From positions 1-33,246 of the forward strand of contig CAJTVE010000033.1 of assembly GCA_910579655.1 (NCBI GenBank): a stretch of 33,246 nt of DNA, read 5' to 3'. The notes below the pieces were generated by a model, which saw only the letters and a program-made list of their open reading frames with translations, was not told where the DNA came from and made no database searches. How positions within the stretch are numbered: position 1 is the stretch's first letter; each line of letters starts with the position of its first letter. Shown one piece after another: positions 18,034 to 26,954 of this stretch. This stretch comes from an uncultured Allobaculum sp. (lineage in GTDB: Bacteria > Bacillota_I > Bacilli_A > Erysipelotrichales > Erysipelotrichaceae). Made by a program: the position numbers and the translations under genes.

Positions 18034-18093
18034 CAATATGAACAAAAAGATTTTTGCCGCTCTTGCTTCCGCAACAATGGCTCTGAGCGCAAC
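18034..18093 (+). repeat. 60-bp inverted repeat, copy 1
   Basis: This stretch, from 4 bases before the ATG through codon 18 of the signal peptide and two bases of the next, is identical base for base, including silent positions, to the minus strand of 32681-32740. Identity ends abruptly at the 5' side; on the 3' side it decays with scattered mismatches. Confidence 0.95.
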
Positions 18094-19717
18094 TGGATCT
18101 ATTGCAGTGTTCGCACAGGACTTTGAAGATGAAGCCCAGGTTCTTCCAAGTCAGCCTGGTGAAACAACAGAAATTGTATGGAATGAAGCAAACTTTGGTG
18201 ATTTAGTAAAACTGTCTTCTGCTACTACAGGGGCTAGCATTACCTTTACTGCAGCGCCTGCACCTACTGACGGGTCAACACCGTCTACATTAGTTGACGG
18301 CAAAACATATACTGTTAAAGAATTAGAAAAAATTACTAAGATTGATGTTCAAGCAGCTGATGCAGGTACTCTGAAAACAATCAAGGGATTAGAATATTTA
18401 ACAAAACTTGCTACTTTTAACAACTCTGCTTCTACTGCAACTTTAACAAATACAACTGTAGACTTCTCTGCTAACTCTGACCTGACTACCGTAAATTTAA
18501 AGGGTGCTAATACATACAACGTTGGCACTACTGATGCAGTTCTGCCAAATGTAACAGAAGTACTGTTGCCTGTTTTTCCAGAAGACGGCATTGGTAATCT
18601 GACAGATCTGACTTTAACAAACACAGCAATCAAATCTCTGGATCTGACTGAACAGGAAGCTTTAGAGAATGTAACCATCACTGATGGTAGCCTGAATACT
18701 TTAAACGTAGCAGGAAATACTAAGCTTGAAGAACTTACTGTAACAGATACAAATCTTTCTAGTATTCAGTTACCAGCTGCAAAAAATAGCCAAATTACTA
18801 AATTAACACTGAATGACAACAATCTTTCTGAAATCAATTTGAGCGGACAGAAAGCTGCCCTTAAATTTTTAGACTTAAGCAATAACGCTCTGAACACTCT
18901 GAATATTAAAAACTTTGCATCTTTAGCGGCGCTCAATATTGAAAATAACCATATTGGTGCTTTAGATACAACAGATACTGCCTTAACAGATGCTGCTTTT
19001 GATGCATCTACTGCTACAGGAACAAAACTTGGTCCACAGGTATTCTATGTTGCTGAGGATGCTGGTTCTGTAAATCTTGTAAATGAGATTCCTGGATTAA
19101 AAGTAGGCTCAGTAAGCGTTACCCCTGCAACCGATTTCGATGACGAAACTGGTGAATTAACTCTTGGTAGCAATGGACAGTCTTATATTTATAATGTAGC
19201 TGTACCTACTACTTCTGCTAATATTACAAAAATGACTGTTGTAATTGCCAAAGCAAATCCAATGCACAGACTTTACAACCCTAACTCTGGTGAACATTTC
19301 TATACTAAAGATCTTAACGAAAACGATACTTTAGTAGAATTAGGCTGGAAGAGTGAAGGAATTGGTTGGGTAGCTCCAATTGATGAAACAGCTGGAAACA
19401 GACCTGTATATCGTTTATATAATCCAAACGCTGGTGATCACCACTACACAATGAACGAGAACGAAAAGAACGTTCTTACAAGCATTGGCTGGAAATATGA
19501 AGGTATTGGATGGTATTCTTACGATAATGAGGCTAATACATCCATTAAATCTACAGTTAATACCATTGAACCAGATGGTGCTGTAGTTCTTCGTGAATAC
19601 AATCCAAATGCTAAAGCTGCTGGTGCTCATAACTACACTCTGAACCAGGCTGAAAATGATTTCCTCGTATCCGTTGGTTGGTTAGACGAAGGAACTGCTT
19701 GGAACGCAATTAAGTAG
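18038..19717 (+). CDS. secreted leucine-rich-repeat protein with three C-terminal DUF5648-type repeats (LRR-1)
   Basis: 559 residues. The signal peptide MNKKIFAALASATMALSATG is followed by cleavage near residue 27 (VFAQ). Residues about 60-340 hold leucine-rich repeats with the LxxLxLxxN-type pattern (LTLNDNNLSEINLSG, FLDLSNNALNTLNI). Residues about 409-559 carry three aromatic repeats: RLYNPNSGEHFYT...GWKSEGIGWVAP, YRLYNPNAGDHHYT...GWKYEGIGWYS, and REYNPNAKAAGAHNYT...VGWLDEG. There is no LPXTG sorting signal or membrane anchor, so it is secreted or held at the wall, perhaps by the repeats (inference). It has the best expression signals of the five paralogs: promoter, leader hairpins, GAAGGA RBS and its own terminator. 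Binding partner unknown. Confidence 0.9.
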   Translation: MNKKIFAALASATMALSATGSIAVFAQDFEDEAQVLPSQPGETTEIVWNEANFGDLVKLSSATTGASITFTAAPAPTDGSTPSTLVDGKTYTVKELEKITKIDVQAADAGTLKTIKGLEYLTKLATFNNSASTATLTNTTVDFSANSDLTTVNLKGANTYNVGTTDAVLPNVTEVLLPVFPEDGIGNLTDLTLTNTAIKSLDLTEQEALENVTITDGSLNTLNVAGNTKLEELTVTDTNLSSIQLPAAKNSQITKLTLNDNNLSEINLSGQKAALKFLDLSNNALNTLNIKNFASLAALNIENNHIGALDTTDTALTDAAFDASTATGTKLGPQVFYVAEDAGSVNLVNEIPGLKVGSVSVTPATDFDDETGELTLGSNGQSYIYNVAVPTTSANITKMTVVIAKANPMHRLYNPNSGEHFYTKDLNENDTLVELGWKSEGIGWVAPIDETAGNRPVYRLYNPNAGDHHYTMNENEKNVLTSIGWKYEGIGWYSYDNEANTSIKSTVNTIEPDGAVVLREYNPNAKAAGAHNYTLNQAENDFLVSVGWLDEGTAWNAIK

Positions 19718-19792
19718 TTAACTGCTAAACTTTATCCTTTTACAGTCACTTTTAATATAACTGTTGATAAGGATGTGCTATAGGCTTATATT

Positions 19793-19829
19793 AGGACTGT
19801 GATGATTATCAATCATCGCAGTCCTTTTT
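19793..19829 (+). terminator. intrinsic terminator of LRR-1
   Basis: A 15-bp stem AGGACTGTGATGATT/AATCATCGCAGTCCT (one wobble pair) with a 3-base loop, followed by TTTT. It lies 76 bases after the stop codon. Confidence 0.9.
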
Positions 19830-19879
19830 GGTTCTCTGCATTTGCTGGAGCTTTACGTGTCCTCCACATTTGCTGGTGG

Positions 19880-19998
19880 TTTACGGTTGTGTGGGGAATG
19901 TGGGTGGATGTGGTCGGACCACATTTTAATCGTAGAGCGACGATCTAATGTAAGAAAACATCATTGATTTGAAATAAGGCGAATGATGGATATTGATA
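19880..19998 (+). repeat. partial duplicate of the ncRNA 3' region (copy A)
   Basis: Starts TTTACGGTTGTGTGGGG and matches 20374-20492 at a constant offset of 494 bases with only a few mismatches. It ends in a GATGGATAT/ATATTCATC hairpin followed by GTTTTT (about 19986-20010), which is terminator-like. Best read as a truncated second copy of the downstream RNA gene. Confidence 0.85.
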
Positions 19999-20072
19999 TT
20001 CATCGTTTTTGAAAACCAAGATGCATTTTCAGCCAGATCCGCTCATAACTTTTTCCTCCGCTTAAACCCTTG

Positions 20073-20505
20073 ACAGTGGGACTCCTGCTCCCTGGACCCC
20101 TAAAAAGCGTCCCGGTCGGTTGAAAAATATCTCCCGATAGGGACGCTGGCAGTCTACCAGGGGGCAGCCCACTGTAAAGGGCCGCTTCGAAAAAATTTAA
20201 TCGCTCCGTAAGTCAATGGGATACCGATTCTCCATAATGGTTGAAACCTCAATGGAAATTGGTCCCCTTTAGGCGACCACAAATAGTTTGTGGAGGGTAC
20301 CTCCAAGAAAGTGTGGGAAACCACAATTTAGTTTGGAGGAGTAGACCAACCACCCACAATCTTGGATATTCGCTTTACGGTTGTGTGGGGAATGTGGGTG
20401 GATGTGGTCGGACCACATTTTAATCGTAGAGCGGCGATCTAATGTAAGAAAACATCATTGATTTAAAATAAGGAGAATAATGGATATTGATATCCGCTAT
20501 TTTCA
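20073..20505 (+). ncRNA. candidate large structured RNA of unknown family
   Basis: Densely nested helices with wobble pairs. Helix ACAGTGGG/CCCACTGT (20073-20080 with 20168-20175) stacks on CTGCTCCCTGG/CCAGGGGGCAG (20085-20095 with 20157-20167), enclosing AGCGTCCC/GGGACGCT (20106-20113 with 20140-20147) and TCGG/CCGA. Further helices: GGGA..ACC with GGT-CCC around 20219-20272, enclosing TCCAT/ATGGA; CCACAAA/TTTGTGG; CCTCCAA/TTGGAGG enclosing GTGG-GAAA-CCAC; CCACCCACA/TGTGGGTGG (from 20349); and TGTGGT/ACCACA. The end holds a GGATAT/ATATCC hairpin. No protein frame explains this. The ornate, multi-helix style recalls large bacterial RNAs such as GOLLD, ROOL or OLE, but none is recognised. Plus strand is assumed from the terminator-like end. 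Confidence 0.6.
20374..20492 (+). repeat. direct repeat copy B (3' part of the structured RNA)
   Basis: Second member of the pair with 19880-19998. The first ~90 bases carry a single difference (GAGCGA versus GAGCGG); differences then accumulate toward the terminal hairpin. Confidence 0.85.
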
Positions 20506-20606
20506 AAATCTAAGAAACGGGTAGAAAAAACTTCCGTACAATCAATGATACACAAGCTGTAAAGTGACTTTGATTGTTAAAAACAAAAAATCATTCTATT
20601 CAGATT

Positions 20607-20819
20607 GAATTTAAGGCTCTTACGCAAACAGTCTGTTTGGCTATCATCACTATTATCGATGACAGCAATCACTGCTCATGGTAATAATCCAAAATGCAAT
20701 AGGCAAACTCATCTCGAATTAGGTATTGTTATTGAATCAACAATATGAATGATGCAAGCTTATTCATTCGCCAGAATTATCAGTGTTAAAAACTACATTC
20801 GCGTAAGATCCGAATTTAA
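20607..20819. mobile_element. MITE copy 2 with 8-bp target duplication
   Basis: Element 20615-20811 (197 bp), inverted relative to the copy at 623-819, with the same terminal repeats (GGCTCTTACGCAAA left; complement of GGATCTTACGC right). It is flanked by a perfect 8-bp duplication GAATTTAA (20607-20614 and 20812-20819), proof of transposition and of the length expected for ISL3-family elements. It separates the structured RNA from the HNH-like gene and lies about 65 bases before that gene's start. Confidence 0.92.
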
Positions 20820-20882
20820 ATCTCAGAATCCCTTAACCGAATAGCATTGTACTGAATATAAGATTATTGAGGTGAAGATATA

Positions 20883-22187
20883 ATGAAATGTATTTATTGC
20901 AACTCAGAAGTAGAACTTACTTCATCAGATATAATAACTTACGCCATTACAGGCGCAAAGTTAACACGACCTTTTGTATGTAAAACACATAATTCCTTTA
21001 CAAACGATCATTACGAAAAGAAATTTATAACTGATTTGGACTTTTTCAGAAATCAGTTGGGACTTACTACTCGTAATGGAAAACCAATTCAGTATAAAAC
21101 AGATTTATCAATGGGTGGAATAACCCTTCATAATGTTAAAATAAGTAATAGAGAATCTATATTTGATCCCAAAGACGTTATTGTCGGAACAGATAAAAAT
21201 GGAAATAGAAGTTTATTAGGTCCTATAGAGAAAATAGATAAAATAAACGAAGGCAAAGCAACAAAAGTTGATTGTAGTAGGGTAACATGCAGCACGAATG
21301 TTTCTGCCGATAGTTTTATTGGCTTTTATGCAACTCATAGTGTCGCAAAAATGGCCTATGAATGGTATTGCTATATAAATGGTATTGAAGAATTTCAACC
21401 AGAATATAAAGATATTGTTGATTATATCTTAGGAAAAACTGATGGAGATTTTGTTGGAATTATAATCGATAGTTCCTATTATGTCGCTATTGACCAGTTA
21501 TCTGAAATAGGAACCAACGCTTTTTTTCAATATGATGATATTGATGGTTATAGGTATGTAATATTTGATTTTTGGAAAGTTATCGCCTATAAAGTAAGAA
21601 TTTGTAAATCTTCCAACGCCCCAGTACTCAAAAATCCATTTTTTATCAAGTTGTACCACTATAATATTGATGGAAGTAAAACATCTAATGGATTTTGCGT
21701 CTATTCTGACAAAAATATAACATTCGTCGCTATTAAACCTAATAACATTAAAAGAGAACTATGGAATTGCTTTTGCGAACGTATACGGCAGATAATGACG
21801 ATGTCTATTATATCAATCCGTTTTCTAAAAAAAGAAGTAGACTTGCTTTCATCAAATCTTAAGAAGTATAATAAGGGAAAATTAGATTTTGTTCATTTAT
21901 TAAATTATGAAGAAAGTAGTACCATAATCACAATTGCAATCATCACCCTGCTTCATGCTGAAAAAGATAAATATGATTGGACAAAATCGTTCGATCAAAA
22001 TTTATCAAAAATCCTAGACCTAAGAGATGAGCCCGTGAACATGACAGAGGAAGAAAAAAAATGCTTCATAACAACTTTAGAAGGACTTGATAAGAATAAG
22101 ACACTATATGAATATATTATGCAAGGAATTTACACATTTCTAGAAATTTACAAACATGAAATGAAGAAGGATAAGTACGGAGGTTAG
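20883..22187 (+). CDS. HNH_5-like zinc-binding protein with degenerate active site
   Basis: 434 residues, with GAGGTGAAG upstream of the ATG. The N-terminus resembles the HNH_5 module: CIYCN (C3, C6) and CKTHN (C33, H36, N37) would supply zinc ligands, followed by NxFxxxHYEKKFI and an LGLTTRNGKPI segment. The catalytic His normally found as EHIIP is replaced by SDIIT, so nuclease activity is doubtful. Residues about 80-434 are not recognised; about 300-330 and 355-370 are helical and hydrophobic. The gene is markedly AT-rich with many ATA, AGA and AAT codons compared with the envelope genes, suggesting recent transfer. Position next to the structured RNA and MITE is compatible with a mobile or defence gene, but this is only context. 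Confidence 0.6.
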   Translation: MKCIYCNSEVELTSSDIITYAITGAKLTRPFVCKTHNSFTNDHYEKKFITDLDFFRNQLGLTTRNGKPIQYKTDLSMGGITLHNVKISNRESIFDPKDVIVGTDKNGNRSLLGPIEKIDKINEGKATKVDCSRVTCSTNVSADSFIGFYATHSVAKMAYEWYCYINGIEEFQPEYKDIVDYILGKTDGDFVGIIIDSSYYVAIDQLSEIGTNAFFQYDDIDGYRYVIFDFWKVIAYKVRICKSSNAPVLKNPFFIKLYHYNIDGSKTSNGFCVYSDKNITFVAIKPNNIKRELWNCFCERIRQIMTMSIISIRFLKKEVDLLSSNLKKYNKGKLDFVHLLNYEESSTIITIAIITLLHAEKDKYDWTKSFDQNLSKILDLRDEPVNMTEEEKKCFITTLEGLDKNKTLYEYIMQGIYTFLEIYKHEMKKDKYGG

Positions 22188-22318
22188 CTTCGCCTAATGA
22201 AGCACACTTACTTCGCGTTCTCTACGTCCTGGATCCGAATCTGATATTTACACTGGATCCCAAGACCAAGTAACCTGGCTGCTCCCGAGAGAGTTGGAAA
22301 GCCTAAAAAGCACATATC
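22188..22318. other. short intergenic stretch after the HNH-like gene
   Basis: No gene and no obvious plus-strand terminator for the HNH-like gene is seen here. Confidence 0.4.
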
Positions 22319-22373
22319 AAAAAAGCTCTAAACCAATTATGTGAACCGAAAATCCACACAATGGTTTAGAGTC
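22311..22373 (-). terminator. minus-strand intrinsic terminator without an obvious gene
   Basis: CTCTAAACCA pairs with TGGTTTAGAG, with inner TGTG/CACA, spanning about 22319-22373. On the minus strand it ends in a run of six T (complement of 22312-22317). It lies about 125 bases beyond the terminator at 22497-22535, so it may be a backup or end a separate short transcript. Confidence 0.6.
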
Positions 22374-22496
22374 GGTGATTTAAAACTCACTTACAAATTT
22401 AGAATACCGTTTTAATCCAGGTATTGGAATTAAGGCTTAAGTGCTTAAGTTGCTAGAGAAACAGAACCCTTTGCAGACATGGATATTCATAATCAT

Positions 22497-22535
22497 AAAA
22501 GCGGCAATCAGATCTGTGAAGAACTGATTGCCGCT
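22497..22535 (-). terminator. intrinsic terminator of the 24226-22697 surface gene
   Basis: A 12-bp stem AGCGGCAATCAG/CTGATTGCCGCT with an additional TCT/AGA pair inside. On the minus strand it is followed by TTTTAT. It lies about 160 bases after the stop codon. Confidence 0.85.
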
Positions 22536-22696
22536 AAATTTGATTAAAGCTTAGCCGATCTGATATAACCAGATTGAAATAAACGGAAATATAAATCAAA
22601 TATTGCTATGGCGTTTGGACTGAAAACAGATGAATACTTAGTGGGGCGGACGGTCAGTCCAGTCCTTATTCGAGGCGAATTAAGAAACTGGCAATT

Positions 22697-24226
22697 TTAT
22701 CTTCGCTCGGATCCAGGCAGGCCATACCAGGCAATTCCTTCAGGGCGCCAGCCGACTTTGACCAGGAAGTCGTTTTCATACTGGTCTGGAGTATAGTTAT
22801 GAGAGCCTGCTTTGGCATTGGGGTTGTATTGTCGAAACAGCGGAACGGACTTTCCTTCATCGGAATACCAGCCGATGCCTTCGTCTTTCCAACCAAGGCG
22901 TTTCAGTTCATCGCGTTCATCGATCGATACGGTGTAATGGTGATCACCAGCATTCTTGTTATATAGGCGATAGACAGGAACGGTGGAAAGTTTCGGGGCA
23001 ATCCAGCCAACGCCTTCATCTTTCCAGCCAATGTTGATCAGAAAATCTCGTTCAACCAGGTCTTCGGTATAGAAGTGTTCACCGGAGTTTGGATTGTAAA
23101 GCCGATACGCATTGGCGCTGCCTGCGTTTTGCTGGAGATCTGTAACCGTACCAGGAACGGATGGATCTAAAGGATCAACAATTTCAATTGGCAGCAAAGG
23201 TTGGTTGGGGTTTTGGCCAGTAATGGGTTTGGAAAGATCTGGATTGTTGTTAGAGGTGTTTGTCGAATGATTTCCACTTCTAGTTACGTTCAGTGTGCCA
23301 CTGATTGGCACGGTGGCCTGACTGTTATAGATCAGACATTCGCTATAGGTAAAGGCCTTGTCTCCGGAATAAAAGTCACAGTTTAACAATTTTGACTGGC
23401 TAACTCCGCTTAAGGTAAAATTACTCAGCATCATGCCTGGAACGGCATCATGAAAGTCAAAGGTATCCTGGTCGGTATCTACAGAAAGGATTACTGATTG
23501 ATTGCTGAAATCGTTCGATACGGTAGGAAGGCTTTCAGCCCATTGATAGCCCCGGTGTTCGATCAACATGTATTTTGTGTCCGCCCAGTCATCGGGATTG
23601 GCGAGAAGCCCTGCAGAAAGCCAGAGAATCTTATTCCCAGAGCAATCCAATCCATAAGGATGTGGGGGATTTGGTGTTTGCGGAGATGAAAAAACAATGT
23701 TGGATAACTGGTTGTCTGAACAATCAAGAAACCAGAGATTAGGAAAAACAGAAATATCCAAGGTTCCGGTTAACTGATTTCCTGAGATGTTCAGGCTGCG
23801 AAGCGAAGAGGTCAAGTTCATAGAGTTCAGTTTATTGAGAAGCTGTTGATTGGTCAGATTTTGCTTGCTTAGATCCAGACTGATAATCTCATGATCATCG
23901 TTATAAAGAATCGTTTGTGTCTCGTTTGATCGATCAAGGGGATCAGAGTTGTCGATCTCTTCAATAAAATTGGCGAAGAGCAGTTGTTCGTCAGCCCAAA
24001 AGAGATTCTGAAAACTATATCCACCTTCAGTATTAGACTTGACTATAGAGTCAACATTAAGACTTTCTTTTACATTCAATTCAGAAGGACCAATATTCTT
24101 TTGAATTGACTTTGATCTCACATCACCATTGTCTGTATGAATCGCCACTTCATTTCCATATACAGGCAAAGGACTTAAAAACAGAACAACTGATAAAACC
24201 GCAAAACCCAGAGCTTGTTTTGACAT
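22697..24226 (-). CDS. secreted short-LRR protein with three DUF5648-type repeats
   Basis: 509 residues. Signal peptide MSKQALGFAVLSVVLFLSPLPVYG. A short leucine-rich region at about 110-200 (IISLDLSKQNLT, LRSLNISGNQLTG, LWFLDCSDNQLS) is followed by an unrecognised beta-rich stretch and a Pro/Asn-rich linker (about 330-370). Residues about 372-505 hold the three terminal repeats (RLYNPNSGEHFYT, YRLYNKNAGDHHYT, RQYNPNAKAGSHNYT). GAAGGA lies 7 bases before the ATG. A perfect TTGACA (24277-24272 on the minus strand) could be its -35, although the -10 is weak. No cell-wall sorting motif. Paralog of the other four cluster members, with its own signal peptide distinct from the LRR-1/LRR-2 pair. Confidence 0.88.
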   Translation of the reverse strand: MSKQALGFAVLSVVLFLSPLPVYGNEVAIHTDNGDVRSKSIQKNIGPSELNVKESLNVDSIVKSNTEGGYSFQNLFWADEQLLFANFIEEIDNSDPLDRSNETQTILYNDDHEIISLDLSKQNLTNQQLLNKLNSMNLTSSLRSLNISGNQLTGTLDISVFPNLWFLDCSDNQLSNIVFSSPQTPNPPHPYGLDCSGNKILWLSAGLLANPDDWADTKYMLIEHRGYQWAESLPTVSNDFSNQSVILSVDTDQDTFDFHDAVPGMMLSNFTLSGVSQSKLLNCDFYSGDKAFTYSECLIYNSQATVPISGTLNVTRSGNHSTNTSNNNPDLSKPITGQNPNQPLLPIEIVDPLDPSVPGTVTDLQQNAGSANAYRLYNPNSGEHFYTEDLVERDFLINIGWKDEGVGWIAPKLSTVPVYRLYNKNAGDHHYTVSIDERDELKRLGWKDEGIGWYSDEGKSVPLFRQYNPNAKAGSHNYTPDQYENDFLVKVGWRPEGIAWYGLPGSERR

Positions 24227-26937
24227 ACTTGTATCCTTCCCGAAAACATGAATCGTTTTCTAACTAATTCTTGTCAAACATCTTTGGTACAGTTGCATCT
24301 GAATCTTTTAGAAATGAGTATCATACCCGCTTTGCATATCCTTCCAATTCTTTCCCGCAAGCGATGATCATCGTTTTTGCAGCTTTGGATGATTGCTTTG
24401 GTAGAATGTAAATCGCAAGGGTACAAGATACAAGCGTACAAGGTAAAGGGATCGTCTTATTTGAAAAGAGAACCGTTGTTTTTCAATTCCACTTCTTGGT
24501 CATCAAGTCCATGAGTTGTAATACTGAAACTCAATGCGACTTGAAACAGATCAAGAAGTTTTTTTGCAGATCCAAGTTCTTCCTATTCCTGGCTTTGTCT
24601 TTTATCTAAACATCATTTGGATCGTATGTTCGCAAATGACGATCCCTTCACCAAGGTACGATCTATTTGGTAGACCGGTCTACTGAGACTCCATTGCCAT
24701 TGATCGCATCGATATTGGGTAAGTTTCCCTGGTCAGTCAATGCTCTCATTGCTTGCTTGTAGCAGCAGAAAGCCTATTTGGGCGGTATTCACCGACAACC
24801 TGTAAAGGATAAGCGCAGAGGTGGAACCACAATGCAGCCTTGTGATCAAGGGATGTAAATACTCACATTCATCCCTCAAGCACCCAAGTTCTCAAAAAGC
24901 AGACCAAAAGCAATAGAGTTGGTGCTTCGGCTCCTCACTTTTGAATTGTCCGATAAGGAAAGAAAAGGAGTGTGATGTGTCGAGATCTATTCAATCTGCA
25001 CTCCCAAAATATGTTCAAAGAAGCATCCGTATGCATCTGGATAGAAAAACCGAAACGTAGTTTGGTACTCCATACCAAAGACAACTGAACAATCCCGCTC
25101 TTTACAAAGGATAATGAATGCATCTCTACTTACCCACGACAGACACAATGGAAATCGTCAAAAATGAAATCTTCTGTCCGCAAATCATCGATATTTTGGT
25201 GCTTATTTAATGTTGGAATCACACTCAATAAATGAAACGTTAGAATTGACCATACCTATTGCACCTATTGCACCTATTGCACCTATTGCACCTATTGCAC
25301 CTATTGCTAGTATTCTTCTAAAAGGATTCAGACTATAATATTGATTACAACGAAATTTGTCGTGCTCATTCCATTGAATCCAATTCTTTTTCTGTTTTTT
25401 ATAATTATCTTTTTATACTCCTCTCATCGGTATGATGGAGATCTCTATCTGGACACAGTATAATCTATATTTGCGTAATTTAAAACATATTTTTGACAAT
25501 ATTTTATAAACTTAAAGCGACTATCTTATCTTAACAAATTATTACGTTAAGCTATTGGCAACTATAACTAATTCAAATAACTCTATTATCGATATTTTAA
25601 AGTTTATGTTTTTAATTCATTCAATCCGTATTATTTCTCTCTTCTTTTTTTATCCTGTTGATCGTATATGCGTCCTGTTTCTGCTTATTGCATACCATCC
25701 TGCAAATACGGTTATCCACCCCTGGTGATCAGTCCTGGCATCAGAATAGCTGGGTAATCAACAACCAAACACCACATTCAAAAAACAGCCTAAATAAACC
25801 TCTAAACTAAACCGGCAGATCAAGTATGCTGTGATAACTTTTTTCTTTCTGTCCTGTTTATACTTCTCTACCTTTACCATTTGTGTTTTCTGATTCGGGA
25901 ATTGAGCCATCATCTTCTGGCTGCCAACAATCAAGTATTCCGGATTCATGTGGCAGCAAGTGAGCAACTGTGATCGCCTTATGCACATGGACCCACCGAG
26001 ATGCCTTTTACCTGGACTTTTTTTCTAAAGACGTTTTTTCCTGCATAAAAAAACAGAATTGACTTTTGAAGGTTCTTAAAGGAATGAGTGCATAAACAAG
26101 CAAAGTACCAAAAGTGATAATGGATGACAATGGATTGCTTGTTGTAAGAAATTCGTCTTGCTCATGGCAGAGTACGCGCAAGGCCAATACTGTTTGCCAT
26201 CTATACAGTCAAACAGTCATTCAATAGAGTATCCGTATTTGACAATCTATTTCTTCTCGATTCCGTTAAAAGCCCCTGAAACAATCTACCGAAATCAGGG
26301 ATTTTTCAGTGACCCATTTTTTAAGAACATAGATTTGGAAAGACCTGTTAACGGAAGCTGCCTCGCCTTTGAGTGCAATATTGATACAAAAACCATCTTT
26401 ATCACATGAACCATTAGTGATAAAATGAATTGAATCTGAAATTCGTGATTTTCGTTCTTTGTTCGGCAAAAGTGAATCTATCTTTCCAATTCTTTTGAGA
26501 TTAAGAAATCAACCACAGAGTTCCTCTTATGGATGGCAGATCGACAAATGCTGTTGATCGCTATCCAATAATCAGGTCTTGCTGCAAACAATCAACTCAT
26601 CTGGCCTGTTTCTCTCATTTGAACAATCTCGCTTTTGAGAATGAATTGTGTAGATAGGAAATCTATCCCTTTCTGCCATATGCGTCTTTATCCATAAAAG
26701 AAATCACCAATAGAAACATAGCAAACAAGCGATAGGTCAACAATGCATAAACGGCTTGATGAATACAACGTATTCTCAGAACATTCAGCATTACCATTAC
26801 TTGTCTGTTTTACGAATGCGTTTGTTGCTGCTTCTTAACCCGAAACGCATTCACTGTTCATAGACTTCATTTCCTACTGATGTTTTACAGTAAACGCCCA
26901 TAGATCGAAAATCAGGATTCAGACTGAAGAATTAAGA
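24227..26937. other. 2.7-kb intergenic region in the surface cluster
   Basis: AT-rich, with no convincing gene of normal size. Frames at 24935-25123 and 25758-25988 (minus) and 26158-26409 (plus) lack ribosome binding sites and family resemblance. Contains the 9-bp repeat at 25254-25307 inside a possible 42-codon frame (25210-25338, ending in TAA). TATAAT boxes occur at 25334 and near 25460 without strong -35 partners. May contain remnants of lost cluster members. Confidence 0.4.
25254..25307 (+). repeat. 9-bp perfect tandem repeat, six copies
   Basis: Six exact copies of ACCTATTGC. Read in the frame of a small ORF (25210-25338, 42 codons, no strong RBS), they encode Pro-Ile-Ala repeats (TIPIAPIAPIA). 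Because the unit is 9 bases, copy-number change would not shift that frame. Confidence 0.95.
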
Positions 26938-26954
26938 AAAGGAGAGTAAAAAAC

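Noticed and set aside
20073..20505. Rnase P RNA, tmRNA, SRP RNA or 6S RNA as identity of the structured RNA
   Set aside because: The conserved signatures of these RNAs that I know (for example the AGAGGAAAGTCC region of RNase P, the GGAA-loop SRP domain, the tmRNA tag frame) are not present.
25254..25307. Possible CRISPR-like array
   Set aside because: 9-bp units without spacers: a simple tandem repeat.
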